Positions 32,585 to 45,623 are shown, counted from the first letter of the stretch. The stretch: 64,000 nucleotides of DNA from Morchella semilibera (GCA_009192285.1 WBVU01000005.1:186001-250000), one strand, 5' to 3'. Numbers and translations: made by a program. The notes: generated from the sequence alone by a model not told the origin.

Positions 32585-34072
32585 TTACGTTTGGGTATGA
32601 TTATGGTTAACAGAACTGTCTCAGGGGGGCGTGGGATACAATGCTTTGCATGGTACAGTCGCCGATGGTAGGAGTTGGACGAGGAGTGAGTTTCAAGTGG
32701 AAAAAAAAAAATAATCTGATCCGTCACTTCAGTTCCAGTTTTTAAGAGAGTGCAAAGATCTCGTTGTTGCGAGAGAATAATAACATTACATAATGTCCTG
32801 GGCCGCGTTGGCCGTGTGGTTGTGGTGCCCGTGATGACCGTAGAGCAATCGTGGATGTGGGTGTGTCCTTGTCATGATCGAGATGAACTGCCCTAGGGGC
32901 TATGCACCCCAGGCAGAAGGCAGAGGGGCGTTGAGGATTCTTCATCCTCATGGACAAAACTAGACCTACGCCTACGATTTCGTATAGACGTCATATCATA
33001 GGTGAGAAAGAAACTCTTCCACGCGCAATGCATGCACTGCGGTAGAGAATCAGTGTTCATATAGCTAGCGCAAACTCTCACGAATAACCAACCGGACTGG
33101 GCTGGAATACTGCTTACCGATTGGTCAGGACTACACTTTGGGTTAGATCAAGCAACCCGAACCCCAATTTCCCAGCCCAGACCGATTCGATATCCGCGGT
33201 ACTGCACTGTACAATAAATCCAATGGTTTCAACTAGTTCGTATATGATGAGGAAGTACTCGTTAGAGATTGCAGCCCCCGATCCGATGTCAGGTGCGGCT
33301 GCAGGGCGCGAGACTTATGCACAAATAGGCGGGGTCGGTAATTGAGGTTTTGGAGGTCCGCATCTGCTTATGGGCCGAGAGCCTGCGCCGAGAGACTGCG
33401 CCGAGCATGCGTCAAGATATTTTGCCCCCCCCATTTTAGAACTGTCTAACACGTAGCGACTAGAGCTCCGACCCCCAACGAATTGTTCGCACTTGCAAAA
33501 TGGATTTAGAGCACGAGGAATTAGATATCGGGCTGCCTGGTATCCGACATCTTTCGGTTGTGACATACAGCGCATATTGATGCGAAAATCTCGTTGTCGG
33601 ACGCTGCAAAACCTCTCTATCTGGTTGAAAACCTAATCTGTACCAATTACATTCTCCAGATTTCTGTTTGGTTGAACTTCTTTGCAGAATCTGCCAACAT
33701 TTAAGGAGGCCGTATAGTGCACCGCGCACCCGAAACGTTCCCTCAGAAATACGCCGTCTGTACTTCCGAGAACTGGTTCATGGTTATCACGGTGGCGGAG
33801 GCGGCCCCTCAAAAGTTGGCAGCATTTAATCACCAGTGAAAGGGATACTGCATACACCATGGCGCAAATCTTGAGTCTATCAAGCTACATTATATAATCT
33901 CAGCGAGTCATGTGGAGGTCCCCGGGCCCTTGGCACTCGGTCTGCAGGGCCCGGGGACGTGCGATCTAGCATCCCAGAGAGATCCGGCTAATTCCGCATC
34001 TAAATAGTGATCAAATCTGAACCGGTTCCAGTAGGAGCCCTTCCCAGTTTAACCATCAAGTAAAAAGATCCG
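32585..34072. other. Intergenic, nothing coding recognised
   Basis: Small frames only. It contains the perfect hairpin at 33918-33958. Confidence 0.45.
33918..33958. repeat. Perfect GC-rich hairpin
   Basis: GTCCCCGGGCCCT (33918-33930) and AGGGCCCGGGGAC (33946-33958) are exact complements around a 15-base loop. No adjacent gene makes use of it as a terminator. Confidence 0.75.
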
Positions 34073-34255
34073 TACCGCAGAATCTCGGGAATAACGAATT
34101 GAATTGAACTGGTCTGGAAGATTAGGGTTCGAGTTGGTCAGGCGCCTGCTAAGCCTCAATCCGACAAAGCTAAAGCGTAACCTTTAGTCGTCTTGACCAC
34201 TAGGTAAGTGGTATTTCAGCCCAGTCCGATTCGTTATTCCTGAGATTCTGCGGTA
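34073..34255. mobile_element. MITE with TACCGCAGAATCTC ends
   Basis: A 183-bp element. The left arm TACCGCAGAATCTCGGGAAT continues ACGAATTG, and the right arm is its complement with one mismatch over the first 27 bases and weaker pairing to about 36. TA ends are consistent with a TA target. It is non-coding. Confidence 0.8.
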
Positions 34256-34990
34256 TTAACGCTCAAACGTGCCTTTATTATTACACCGATATATCACTGG
34301 ATTTGTTGAAGCCTGCACACCGCAGAACCTGTTGTAGCCTATGAGTAATATTCACTCAATACGCCACTCCTAGAGCCCAACCCGATAGAAAGTGCCCCTA
34401 TACGTACATGATTCCAAACGCAGGGCTCAATAGTTACACTAAGTCAGCTTGTCTAGGGGGTGAGAACTATGATCTTGCTCACCCAATATGCTCTTTAGGA
34501 ACGGTTGACGAACCGAACCTGCCTGTAAAACTTGGGTAACCTAGGATAATACTTGCCTGCAAAGAGACAATAGGTGTAGTAAATACTCTCCACCTTACTG
34601 AGTGGTGAAACAATAAGGATTATCCTGGTAGTGCACCACTTGGTAATCAATGGGGCTGCATGCTGTACGCTGTAGGTATGCACCCGAGTACTCTACGTAC
34701 CCACTCGTATGGTGCGGACGCCTTGAACCGGGGGTCAACTTCAGCCGCTAATGACTTTCCCCAACCACACCCTAATCCTATATTCCTCTATGCTATTCGA
34801 TAATATTGCGTCTCCCCTACCATATGACACAGCCGGATAAATTCTATCTTGTGTTGTGGTGGAGCTATAAATTTTCCAAAAGTTGGTGAAGATCAAAACA
34901 ATCACGCACAATAGTTCCCTATTTGGGAGAGCTGAATTGCCCGGTTGGAAAGGTATGCCTCTAGTGCTATGTCCTGGACGCATAAGACAT

Positions 34991-35123
34991 TTGGGAGAAT
35001 CTCTCTCATGCATTAGCGCCGAAATTCTGGCTGTAAAGACGTCCGGGTAAGCAGACTAGTCTCTAGAATACCCTGCATGTGCCACGAAGTTCGCAGGCTC
35101 ATGCATGAGAGAGATTCTCCCAA
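34991..35123. repeat. Inverted repeat, 23-bp perfect arms
   Basis: Positions 34991-35013 and 35101-35123 are exact reverse complements (TTGGGAGAATCTCTCTCATG plus CAT). The arm core ATGCATGAGAGAGATT recurs singly at about 46665-46680. This is probably the end of a small foldback element. Confidence 0.75.
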
Positions 35124-38100
35124 GACATAGGAGCGCAAAGATGTCAAATGACAACTAGGTGACCAGAAAATATTTAAATAATCTCCAAGTGGGTGATTGA
35201 GCGTCAGGGATCGATGTCGCGCGACACTCTGCCCGGGGCGTCCGCACTCGTGGGCTCAGCAGGGAAGCGCGCCAGATCTACCTTTTTGTACCTTTTGTGT
35301 GTCATGCAATAGGAGCCGTGTTTTGAAACCCTGAGTGGCCTTGTCTTTGCGTCAGGCACATCCACGTCTCTTGCTTGGTGTGTGCTATACGAGGCCATAG
35401 ACTTTTGTCGATTACGCCCTTTAAGGCCATGTCTAGCGACCTCAAGCAACCACTCAGTGTTGGGCAGACAATTAAAAAGACACTAGAAATTATCTAAAGA
35501 TGCAGCTCAGAGAAATCCAGAATTTTGAGCCCACTTTCCAGGTCTGTATGATGCGTCCTCCAAGGCGGTCCCCAAGGGTCCCTGAGTTTGCATACATATT
35601 TTGCCATCAAAAACTACCAAAACCTCTGTAACACGACTATGGGTGTCCCCAACGATATGAAGCGCGCGTGGTGACCTTGGCACCTAAATTTAAATACATA
35701 TGGGCTACTCGCGGCAGGTAAGGTGTACCCGAGTATGTAAATCTAGGGATGCAATTCCTATTAGATTAAAAGAGGGAAATACACCATGCAGTTTATGTAC
35801 TATACTTAAGAGGCTATCAGAGAGGGGACCATGATGCTGAGAGAAACTCTTAATTCTCGAATAATCCACTACCCCGTATTTGCAATGTGGTATGTACTCT
35901 ACTAAGTCTAAGCCAAGGCGATCTTGCGAATCAAGTTTCCCAAATTCCGTGCTGGGTTCAGGGTTTCACGGGGCGGAAATAGTGGGTTTCTCGGGGGTGA
36001 AAGGGCGCTTGGTAGGTACATCTGAAAGAGCCACAGGACCCATTCTTCTCTCAGGTCGATTCTGAGAGATCGGACTCCATCTTAGAACTGCGGACGAAGG
36101 TCTCTAGGTAGGATCACGAGACCTAGAAAGATTTAAGGTGGGTTAGTGTGCCGCAGGAGATGGAGGCGCCTCGTGCCTTGCCGAATTCAAATTTTCTCTT
36201 GGGAGGGGGGATGGGGTTCAGTTATCGGGTGGGCGAGGTGGCGAAGTTTGCTTCTTTTCTACCCCTTACCGTCCATCCGGGTAACTTACCACTTTATTCA
36301 CTGACCTTATGTTTTTGTTTTTTCAGTTGTGTTTTCTTTTCATGTTCTCATTGACGGGCAGCTAGGCCGGGGGGAGGGGCTTCTAGGCGTGGTCTTCCCT
36401 TCTGGGCTGACCTGCTTAGGGTCCCCTCTAGCATACGCAGATACATAACCCTAAGTAACTGTTTCTGAGCGCTGATTAGGCGCAAACTAGTCGTCAAAAA
36501 AGCATCCTTGGTGCGCCATAGATTATACTACCTCGCTGCCTCTGCCCCCCACCTCTCTGGCTGCCTGGCACTCTGCCTGCAGTATGTCTACTATAGTGGA
36601 AGGGGTGCCCAACCGTGCCCGACCGTGTCCGACGTAGGGACGGACTGACGTCAGTCATTTCCGGCGGATTTCGGGGGCGGAAAACGTGAAACACTAATTT
36701 TCAGGGAAATACCACCGCATGATCACTCCTACTCTCTTGTCATAAAAGAAAAGGAGCCGTGTAGCTACCTTGTGATGGGTTTTCGCTCATTGCGAAACAC
36801 CCCGGGGGTGCGCCGCCAACCGCCTATCGTGTGCGTGACTAAGGTAAGCGAGGTGCGGTTCCACTTATGCCACCCACTTATGCCGCCTCCAATTAATGCT
36901 ACCTCCAATGCCGTACTATTAAGGGGTCTCTCCAATGTCACCCTGTGAATGATCCCCTCCGGTATTTTCTGATGCTCTGGGATCTCCGGTGGATGACGAC
37001 ATTACTGCATGAAGCATGAGGTGGCTGGTCCCTGCATAAATTTGATCTGCAGCTGCTGGGAACATTTGCCGACGCCGCAAAGGCCAGTGAAGCAAGCGAT
37101 AGCGGTGGTGTGCAATGTGGGAAGGAACTATTACACCATATCAAGCGTGGGGTCGCAGTGCTGGAAGGGAAGGAAGAGGGAGAAGAAAAGGCGGAGAGGG
37201 GATTCCAACTCAGCCAATGGAACAGGACATCCCCCCCCATCAACAAAATATTAGGTACTTCAACTGATTACTTGAGGTTCTGGTATTCAATTCCCTGCCC
37301 CGCACAATGAGGCTCTGCCATGGCGGGGTAATTATCCCTGCCTGCAGCGCCAAGGCGGTCCCTGCAAGGGCGCAAAGACCCACAGGGATCAGCCCATGCG
37401 GCTCTGCGGCGGCGCGTGTTTCTACCAGAATTGCTACGATTACTGTAACAGGCGCGCACCCGATAGAAACAACAGGAGGATTTTCAGGGCCGCGGATCCA
37501 GACGCCCAGGTTTCGTATGGGATAGCAAGGAATTCGGGTCGGTACTTAGCTATAAGGTAGGTATATAGATAGAACTCTCACAGAATATCATATAGAAGGG
37601 AACGGGCAGATTGAGTTCTACCATTATAGTCAGATGCGAATGAATCGAGAAATAAATCATAATCGACGACACATGATGGCCCTTTTTTACTGTGCGGGGG
37701 AGAAGAAGAGAAAAAAAAATTCCCCAAGCGCGGGGGAGCGTAAACTCCTCGCATATGCCACAAATATCTCAAACCGAATCCCGTCCCCTCGGCCTCAATA
37801 CAACGCCAATGTCGCAACGAATACGGAAAACCCACCCGCGAGCTTTTGATTACCGGTAATGCGGCTAATTATATAGTGTGATTCTGTCCCCTTTCTCCTC
37901 CTCCAACTTTGGACGAAACCACACCATAACGGCCTAAGCTTGTCATACATCGCTTAGCGGGCAGGAGGCAAAAAATGCACAGTGGTCAATCGTTAGATGA
38001 ATTCAATGAAGGCCGCCGCATCCAAATCAAGGAGGATTCAAGTATAGAAAGAGGTTGAGAGTCGTCGTATATTGCTAGATAGACTAAATAGTAACTCCCA

Positions 38101-38402
38101 GTACAAGCTACGATGGTATGTTTTCTCTTTGCCCCACAGCAGGAGAACCTCGACACCTGCCCGACAGACCTCCGAGGCGCATAGACACGCTGTGATGGGA
38201 CGAGCGGGGGGTGTATGCGGTGCGTAGTAGCTAATGGACTGGTGGTCAATATGTGGTCACAGTGGCAAGTACATACTGGCGGAGGAATACGTCTCTATAT
38301 TTACTTAAGAGCAGAGATTAGCCACCGCTCTTCCCTAACATCCACACTCCTCCTCCTACCACTACCAGCTAGACTAGCCCCACTCCACCACACTACAACA
38401 AA
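35124..38402. other. Intergenic, no supported gene
   Basis: Only short frames (for example 36148-36354 and 37307-37525) without recognisable features. Near 37515-37540 lies a copy of the dispersed GGGATAGCAAGGAATTCGG segment. A GGAAGGGAAGGAAGAGG purine patch lies at about 37160-37205. Confidence 0.45.
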
Positions 38403-38685
38403 ATAGCCGACTGCCTAGGCCTCGCCATCAACATCGCCGAGTACCTCGATGAACTCAAAGACTTGGCCGCGCAGCACCTCACCGCGATCAAAGACGAGGT
38501 TGCGATGAAAATCGATGGGATCAGGGATGGGGTCGCGAGGGTTCCGAACGTCCTCCCACTCACCAGCGCGGTCACAATCCGGCAGGGGATGGAGAAGATG
38601 TTGGGTGCCTTCTTGGCCGAGATTCGCGCGGATCAGTAGCCTCCGCGCGGAGGTGCGGGCGGAGATGGGGGCGTTCCGTGACTGG
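38403..38685 (+). pseudogene. Relic or unresolved exon of an unrecognised gene
   Basis: A GC-rich stretch reads as a well-formed helical segment from 38409 to the stop at 38637-38639, including LAINIAEYLDELKDLAAQHL and GMEKMLGAFLAEIRADQ. The coding pattern continues in the next frame (SLRAEVRAEMGAFRDW) up to a GTGAGT donor at 38685. It is preceded by an AAATAG acceptor-like site at 38406. So it is either an exon of a gene with a single frame break or a decayed copy. Its helical character suggests a coiled coil. No upstream exon with a start codon was found. Confidence 0.4.
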
Positions 38686-38689
38686 TGAG

Positions 38690-41088
38690 TTTTACATTAT
38701 ATCAAACCCATTGTCCCCCCCCCCCCTTCGTACTCTTTGGCTGCGGGTATATCCCGCCCACCTTTCTTCCCATTACTGACAGACTTTGCAAAAACAGCCA
38801 AAAGATGCTATCTATACGTTACCACGATATGAATGCCGCGGCGAGAGACGGGGAACGATGAGTGGTAGGCTTATTTCTCTCCCCCGCCACCCACAGAAGC
38901 TGGATCATGGTGCTAACGACGGGCGGCGAACAGTGTCAGCTAACTTTCACGGCGGTGCTTAGGCCCCTACTATCATCAGGCAGCAGGCAGATGGCAGATC
39001 ATATGTGAGGTACCTTGACATGTTGAAGTGCGGTGATCAGTTAGCTGGATTGTAATTAGAGAGGTTTTGCAAAAAATAATAACCGACCCGTAACCAAACA
39101 CTTGATTGCCCGACAATGACGACCGCCAAAGAACACCTCCGCAGGGCCGTTAATCGGAGTTTAACCCAGCCTACCCACCTCCATACCCGCACGGGGGGGG
39201 GGGGGGGCACGAGAAAATGTCTTTTCTGACGCTTTTGTCTAATATCTTTTCTTATACCTCCCTCACGCCACACTTATATGACGAGAACCGGTGGCGGAGA
39301 TGCCCTTTTGCATGTGCCATGCCATGGTCTTTTGCCCTCCCCCTGTCTTATGCAGGGCCCCTGGTGCCTGTATGTGGGGGGTCCCTGCATACCGCGCCCT
39401 GCCAGATCTCGCTTATCTGTCGAGATCTCGGGACATTGAACCCCTGTCGGGCGCGCCGGTGGGGGGACCTTTTTTCTCTTCCTCCTTTAATTTTCTCCCG
39501 CGCATTTTACCGAGATATGATGGACTGAGATAAACCACTATAGCTATTTTCATTTTATACTATTGCTATTCCTATCAAATGCCCAGGTAAATAACCTCAT
39601 CATGCCCGCCCATTTCCGTCTCCGCAACTTCCATTCCTTATCGACCTCCTCCTTTGCCAAATGGCCGTCTTGAATTTCTATACCAATGTTTTCAAATTGA
39701 AAACCACCTCAGAAAACCGCTTGGCCTGTATATCCCGCAATTCCATCACAAGAGCATTATCAATGTTCCCCACACTAGCATGCTCATAAAGCTCCTCGTC
39801 GATCCACCTTACTGCTCATTTTCCCCCTAACACTCTCCCATATCACTTTAGGCGCTAATGTTATCTCTTGTAGAAACCAAACATAAAGTGAAGCGCCCTT
39901 CTCTCTCTAACCTGCTAGCCGAGTCTAATGCTAGCTACCTTACTGATGGATCAATGCTACCTCAGTCCCAGCTAATTACCAATCCATCCATGTCTGGAAC
40001 CAATTGGTCCACTTCCCCGTTAGCTCCCATCCCTGTAGTGATCGTGATTGATCACTCTTGTGGCGCAGAACAAGCTTCCTGCTCCGCGCCTAACAGCGGT
40101 CCGCAGTCCTCCCAATGGCTTTAGGACGTATCTCAGATAGGTGAACAGACACCTCTAATCACTTTTGCACAGTTCGCCCTCTGATGTAGTTATCAGATTA
40201 TTATCTAAAACCTAAGTAGCCAAAGCCCTGTCCCCTCTTGCTTCCATTTTGCTGCCTTCCCTCCACCCCTACCAACCCCAGGATTGGTTGCTCGTACACC
40301 CATATTTCAACGTTGATCACTGTATCGTGATACAGATTTCTGGGGGGACCCATTGAAACGGCTGGACAAAATGCGTCTCCTAAGCGATATGAGTGCCGGG
40401 GCGTCTCAGGTTGAAACTGTAACAGGCCCGGCACTTGCTCATGTGGCTAGCTTTGATTGTTTGGTGGGTGGGACATGATGGTTCGCAGTCTTCGCTACCA
40501 TTCAGACTTTACTACGGGTTTAAAAATATCAGTTCGTGATGGTTTTCAACCTACTTCATGTACACGGCTGTGAAGCGACCTGGGTCTGCATCGCAAACTC
40601 TCTCCTAGAGGTTAATGATGTATAGAGTGTGATATCGCTCCACAAGAAGTGCATGGACTTCCTGACCTCGACTGACGTCAATGGGAAATGTCACCTGCTA
40701 TGGAAGTGAATTGGTCTATGCAACAGAATTGTTTGAATTGCTTTTAATAGTGCACGCCTTAGGTTCTCACCCTACAATATGAAATTATATAATTTGAATA
40801 ATATGTCAATAACAAGACAGAAATATATCAATCTTAGTTCAGCCACAATTACAACCCTCCGCTCAGCCGCTACCCCTCTCCCAAAGATAACCTCTAGCTC
40901 AGTCCTAGGACTCCTCAGCCCGCATAGTCATTGGTCACTACATGTACCTCTTTCTGCTCAGTCGTCGCTACACAATGCCATTTTCGCTCGCCGTGACATA
41001 ATGCCGCTCAGTCACTAACTCTTTGGCCCAGGGGCCGTTGCATAGTGCCTTTTCACCGGGGTCGGCGAGGGGGGCGGGGCAGCCCCAG
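38690..41088. other. Intergenic, nothing recognised
   Basis: A G run at about 39193-39207 and a C run at 38716-38727. Short frames only (39217-39528, 39858-40124) with no domain. Confidence 0.45.
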
Positions 41089-42821
41089 TCACGGTTTCGA
41101 CCTTACCCGACGCGTTTCCAGTTGTGCATCGCGTAGCTCAGTTGTGAGCTTGCTGAGCCCGCTGAGCTCAGGCCGTAACCTTGTAGAACGCACTTCCAGC
41201 GGCACCTCGCGTAGCTCACCCGAGACCTGGGTAGGCTGGGTCAGTACCTCCGACTTTACAGGACGCCTTTCCAGCGGCACATCGGGTAGCTCAGCCGCTA
41301 ACTCGATGGTCTCAATCGGTACCTGCGGCTTTATAGGGGGCCTTTTCGGTGGGTTAGGTAGCCGCGACCCTACACGACGCCTTTCCAGCACAATCGGTAC
41401 CTGTGGCTTTGTAGGGGGCCTTCCCGGCGCGGTCATTAGCTGCGACTTTGTGGAGCGCCTTTCCAGCACGGACGCGGTGCGGTCAGTCGGTGGCTGCGGC
41501 TTTGTGGAGCGCCTTTCCGGCGGCGCCTCGCGTAGCTTAGCCGCGAGCTCGGTGGGCTCAATCCATACCTTCGACTTTACAAGACGCCTTTTTAGCGGAG
41601 TCGGTACATAATGTCGCTCAGCCACTAGCTCGATGGGCTCAATCGCCGCTACATCCTCCCGCCCGATCGCCGCTACACACCCCTGCTCAGCCACTAAACC
41701 ATTCCGCATGGGCTCGCGCGGGTTGATCCAGGTGTGCTGAAGAGCCTCGGAGGCAGATGGGCGTGCGTCTGGCAGGAACTGCATTGTCTTCTTTATGAAA
41801 TCAACTAGATCCCACGGTGCCGAACTGTTTGTCAAATGAATATCGGGGAAGAAAGTTTGATTGTGGGAAAACTTTGACAGCATGTTGCGACTAGGTCGAG
41901 CCTTGAGGTGTATCTCCGGGTTGTGATGTATGGTGGTGCAAGTCGTGGTTCGGTCGTCAGGGCATATGCAGAATGGTGCGATTCCGGTGAAGATCTCGTG
42001 AGCAATCGCGCCCATAGCCCAGATGTCAACCGCGTTGGTGTATTCGCTTGTGTCATCATTGTATCCTAGTACTTCCGGTGCCATATATTTCGGCGTGCCA
42101 GTTTCGGTTTGCATAATACTCGCAGATGGATCGGTGGACTTTGAAGCACCGAAGTCCGCAAGCTTGACTTTCGGTGGATATCTACATGCAATAAGAATAT
42201 TCTAATGAACCTAGGTAGTTAGCCTTCAGGGTATGCATCAATAATTTTATTCAGCTCTACGGGGGAATATAACGCACCTCCGGCTTGAGGTCACGATGGC
42301 AAAAGTACCTGGAGTGCATTACTTCAAGTGCTGTCAGTATCTGAGTAATGATTACTCTGCAGTGTTCCTTGGCACAATCCGGGTCTCTTCCCATATATAC
42401 CCGGAGATCACCTTCCTCAAGATATTCCATGGCGATACAGATAGAGTTATTCCCCTCATACCAACCAAACAAGGTAACAAACAGGTCGGTATCCTAGGAA
42501 AAATAACTAGTTAGTAAACGGGTGTCTAACCGGGGTTGAGATAACTACCTCGCGAAGTGCTATCATCGCTTTCAACTCGCTTGCGATCGTTTTGTTATTC
42601 ACAGTCACACCCGGGCGCAGGTAGATCTCTTTGACGGCACGATAAGATCTTCTACCACGGCCCACCAAGCTATGGCGAGAGACAGCACCGAATGTTCCGT
42701 CCCCCAATGAATTTTGTACCTCCCAACGCTCTGTGATTCCATTTCGTGAGTTTATAATAACGTCTTTCTCGACTATTACATCGTATTTGAAAGATCCGAA
42801 ACTCGGTGGGTTTCCCGACAT
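41089..42821 (-). CDS. Serine/threonine protein kinase with repetitive basic tail (533 aa)
   Basis: Three exons: 42821-42549, 42493-42278, 42201-41089. Introns are 42548-42494 (55 nt, GTAGTT..ACTAAC..CCTAG) and 42277-42202 (76 nt, GTGCGT..CATTAG). Both junctions restore the kinase fold exactly: the second splits HRDLKPE|N. Motifs: glycine loop LGDGTFGAV (39-47), AVK (Lys64), alpha-C Glu82, HRDLKPEN (Asp159), ADFG (Asp179), TGTPKYMAPE (Glu206), DIWAMG. All catalytic residues are present, so it should be active on Ser/Thr. The family resembles fungal CAMK-type kinases, but no FHA or other targeting domain is present. The tail after the kinase domain (about residue 330 on) is built from degenerate 20-25 residue units with ELAAELRxxPLExRxxKxxP, possibly a binding surface. 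No pathway can be assigned. Confidence 0.88.
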
Positions 42822-43599
42822 TGGTGATAGCTATTTGGATTTCTCGACTGAATTTTCAGGGGCTTGGATGTTATAGGAGGTTTCGGAGAGCAGAAGGGGA
42901 GCGAACAGCGGAGTTCTTACCCTCACACAAGATAATTCGCCTTGCACGTAAAAAGCGGGGTAAACGTAGGATGGGTTAATGATATGCTCCTGTAACCTGA
43001 CCAATTGTGACATTTGTTTCTAAAGATCATCTTCCTAATCAAGTAATTAACTCACGATTTTACAGCAGACTTAACTGTCACGGTACGCCAAGACTTCCAT
43101 TTTGCTGCCATCAACTATTCCACCTTATTATGGGTGTGACATTTGGCCCTCTACCAAAAACCTAACCTTTAGAAACTCGATAGCTCCACAACAAATGATA
43201 AAATTATTCTGGCTCTATTGGATTAGAGGAAGGGAGACTATCGCTTAACAGAGAGAAAAATAATTTAGGGTGTGGTTGGGGGGGGTTATTAGTAGTTAAA
43301 GTTGACCACCTAAACTGGTCAGGTTACTGGTGTCCCCAACCACACAGCCTTAGGGCCTGCTTGGCAACCAGACAAAACGGAGTTTACAGGGATCAAGGCC
43401 TAGCAAGAAAATCGTTGAAATGGGCCCTTAATCTTGCTAATGATAATCTCTCGTTGTTGAGTTATTTTCAAAAACCAGTCTCTTCGTTGTGGTTGTCGCT
43501 GGCTACTATGTCTTTAGTTACTAGGTGAAGTGGTTTTTATATGCTGGGGACTTTGTTTTCTTCCTCACACACGCAGCACCCCCCCACTCCGCGCAACTA
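42822..43599. other. Upstream flank of the kinase gene
   Basis: No gene or clear TATA was recognised. Confidence 0.4.
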
Positions 43600-44900
43600 T
43601 GCCCAAACACCGCCCCGAAACCCCGATATTCCAGTCTCCCCTGCTTAGCTACGTCGCCAGCTGGCCGCAGCACCCACACCACCTGAGGAGGGAGACCCGC
43701 TCGCGTCGAAGCCCAATGAACCGCTCCGAACCCTACCCACTTTCTATATCAGCGTTCTTTGCCTCAGTCCATAGCTTCCTCGAGAGCGGTTGCTATCACG
43801 AGCAGTTTCCCGTGCTCACACATGGTTCCAGCGCTGGGGGCTTGAGCTAAACAAGCACCCCCGGCTACCTAGCCTCCCCCCTCCCCCTCCCCCACCACAA
43901 TCCAGGTATGTCCTAACATACAGATCTAGAGCTACGCATACGACGCCCCCCTCGCGCCTTTACTCTACCACGCCGGGAAATGCATCAAATGATGCATTAT
44001 CGACACATTTCCCATACAAAACCGGGCATGATAATGCATCCCTTGATGCATTACCTGTCGATGGCTCTCTTGAGAGATATGCATCATGCATTTCATGACA
44101 ACCTTACCACCATTTTGCGAGGATGTCATTAGGAAAGAGGAGGTCATCAGGAAATGTATCAGGAAATGTATCAGGAAAGTGACCTGATAGCCATAGACTC
44201 GCTTGATAAGAGCCATATCATATCATTATTATATCAATTGATGGTCTAGCTGGTAAGACATGCAATTTGTTAGTTGAAACACTCACGTTCAATTCCCCCG
44301 TACAGAATAGTATTTTTTACTGGATCATATATATCCTGTTACAGATCCCTTTACTGATTGGAAAGTCGTCAAATGGGACCGGGATGCATATGCCGGTGCA
44401 TTCGCCGATTCATATGTATCTACATTAATACGAAGGATGCAATTCATGACGCACCTTGAGACCCATTTTCGATGCATTACCTGGCGTAGTAGAGTTCCTA
44501 TTTGTAGTATAGTCACCTCAGTCCACGGTGCGCTCACCACCTGGATGTCGGACATCCGCCCTGATCTCCGTATTTTTCTCTCTGCCGAGGAACGGCCGCA
44601 CGTGGTGCTTGCTGGGTCGGTGCGCCAGCCGGATGCAGCCTTCTTTTATGCGCGAGTCTCAGCTTATGGGCGGTGCTGGCGTGATTCTTTCCCGGAGGTG
44701 ATGTTTGGGGCAACCCCTTCAAGCAGCGGTATAAGGAGGTGGCGGAGGTGGCCAGTGTGTGATTGGCAGAAGCAGCTTAACATTATCAAAGAGGCTGGAG
44801 CTCACTCGGAGGCGCCATCGCGCAGCTCTGCGCCAGGGGGAGGAGGAGAGCGGGATAGGGGCGACGACGCAAATTGCACTCGAAGAAGGGGCCGCCAGCT
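43600..44900 (+). pseudogene. Relic gene A, left copy, interrupted by a SINE-like element
   Basis: A GC-rich leading part (ATG at 43600, MPKHRPETPIFQSPLLSY...) is followed by a C/T-rich intron-like stretch, then by 44515-44860, which aligns with 52071-52440. Shared features are CCTCAGTCCACGGT, a segment reading VHGxLxxWxxDIxPDLRxxLSAE, and FKQRYKEVAEVASV (44729-44770) against FKQWYDKKMVEVARV on the right. Neither copy stays open for long, and the frame breaks differ, so both look decayed. A tRNA-like element (44045-44486) sits in the intron-like part of this copy only. The function of the ancestral gene is unknown. Confidence 0.5.
44045..44486 (+). mobile_element. tRNA-like (SINE-like) repeat, copy 2
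   Basis: It is collinear with the minus-strand copy at 23478-23929: A box GGTCTAGCTGGT (44243-44254), B box ACGTTCAATTCC (44285-44296), then TACTGGATCATATATAT and GGAAAGTCGTC. GATGCATTACCTGTCG at 44045 and GATGCATTACCTGGCG at 44471 mark the ends. A partial extra unit with the GATGCATTA motif lies just upstream (about 43979-44040). Confidence 0.75.
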
Positions 44901-45164
44901 CCCCTCCTATTCGTTAAGATGGCCTACCAAAAATACCACCATACCAACTGCGTCGACGGGCCTACGAGCATTCTCAAGGAATCGCGAGTCAGAAGAAGCT
45001 ATGCTGTTGAGTCTGGTACTGTGCGCTACATTTTTCGGACGGGGGGGTGTGGGAGAATGGCTTTGGGGATTAATGTAGCCGAGAACTAGGAGTTGCTTTA
45101 ACAAAAAACGTATTCTGCCTGGTAAGAAGAGGGTGTTCTGAAACAGATATAGATATAGAAATAA

Positions 45165-45310
45165 TATATACCGCCGTTGCTCGGAAGACTGGCTATGTAT
45201 ATGAGATCAGAATTGCTGTGGGCGGGCCTGATATACGCCCCCCGACCAACCGTAAAGGAGGTAATCCCTAGCCGGAGATAGCCAATTTCTTAGAGTTTTT
45301 GCGGTACTGC
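45165..45310 (+). repeat. Dispersed repeat R, copy 2 (left border of the array)
   Basis: It aligns with 50469-50600 (ACCGCCRTTRCTCG, GGCTATGYATATGAGATC, GAGGTAATCCCT, CCAATTT) in the same orientation. Together the two bracket the four-gene array. Confidence 0.75.
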
Positions 45311-45623
45311 GGCCGACGGCCGCGGTGCATGTTCCAAGAAATGGGTATTATACTCAGGGTTAGGGTTATCTACCACTATTCGTTCATTTGGAAAGGTCTG
45401 ACCTTGGGATTAATGGATACTTAACTTCCTTTTCATACGTCCCGAAAAACCCCCCATGATAGCACAAAAACGCAAAAAGGAAGGAGGGAAGGCAGGGAGA
45501 AAAAAAACAGACCACGCAATTCATCGATATTAAGCATGTATCTGTCTACATAGAGCCTCCATTTTGGCTGGCTGTTAACTGGTGCTAATGGCCGCAGTGA
45601 TGTACATCTTACTTATATGCCTG

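Noticed and set aside
44236-44310. Functional tRNA gene
   Set aside because: A and B boxes are present but stem pairing is poor and it sits within a dispersed repeat, as does the copy at 23.7 kb.
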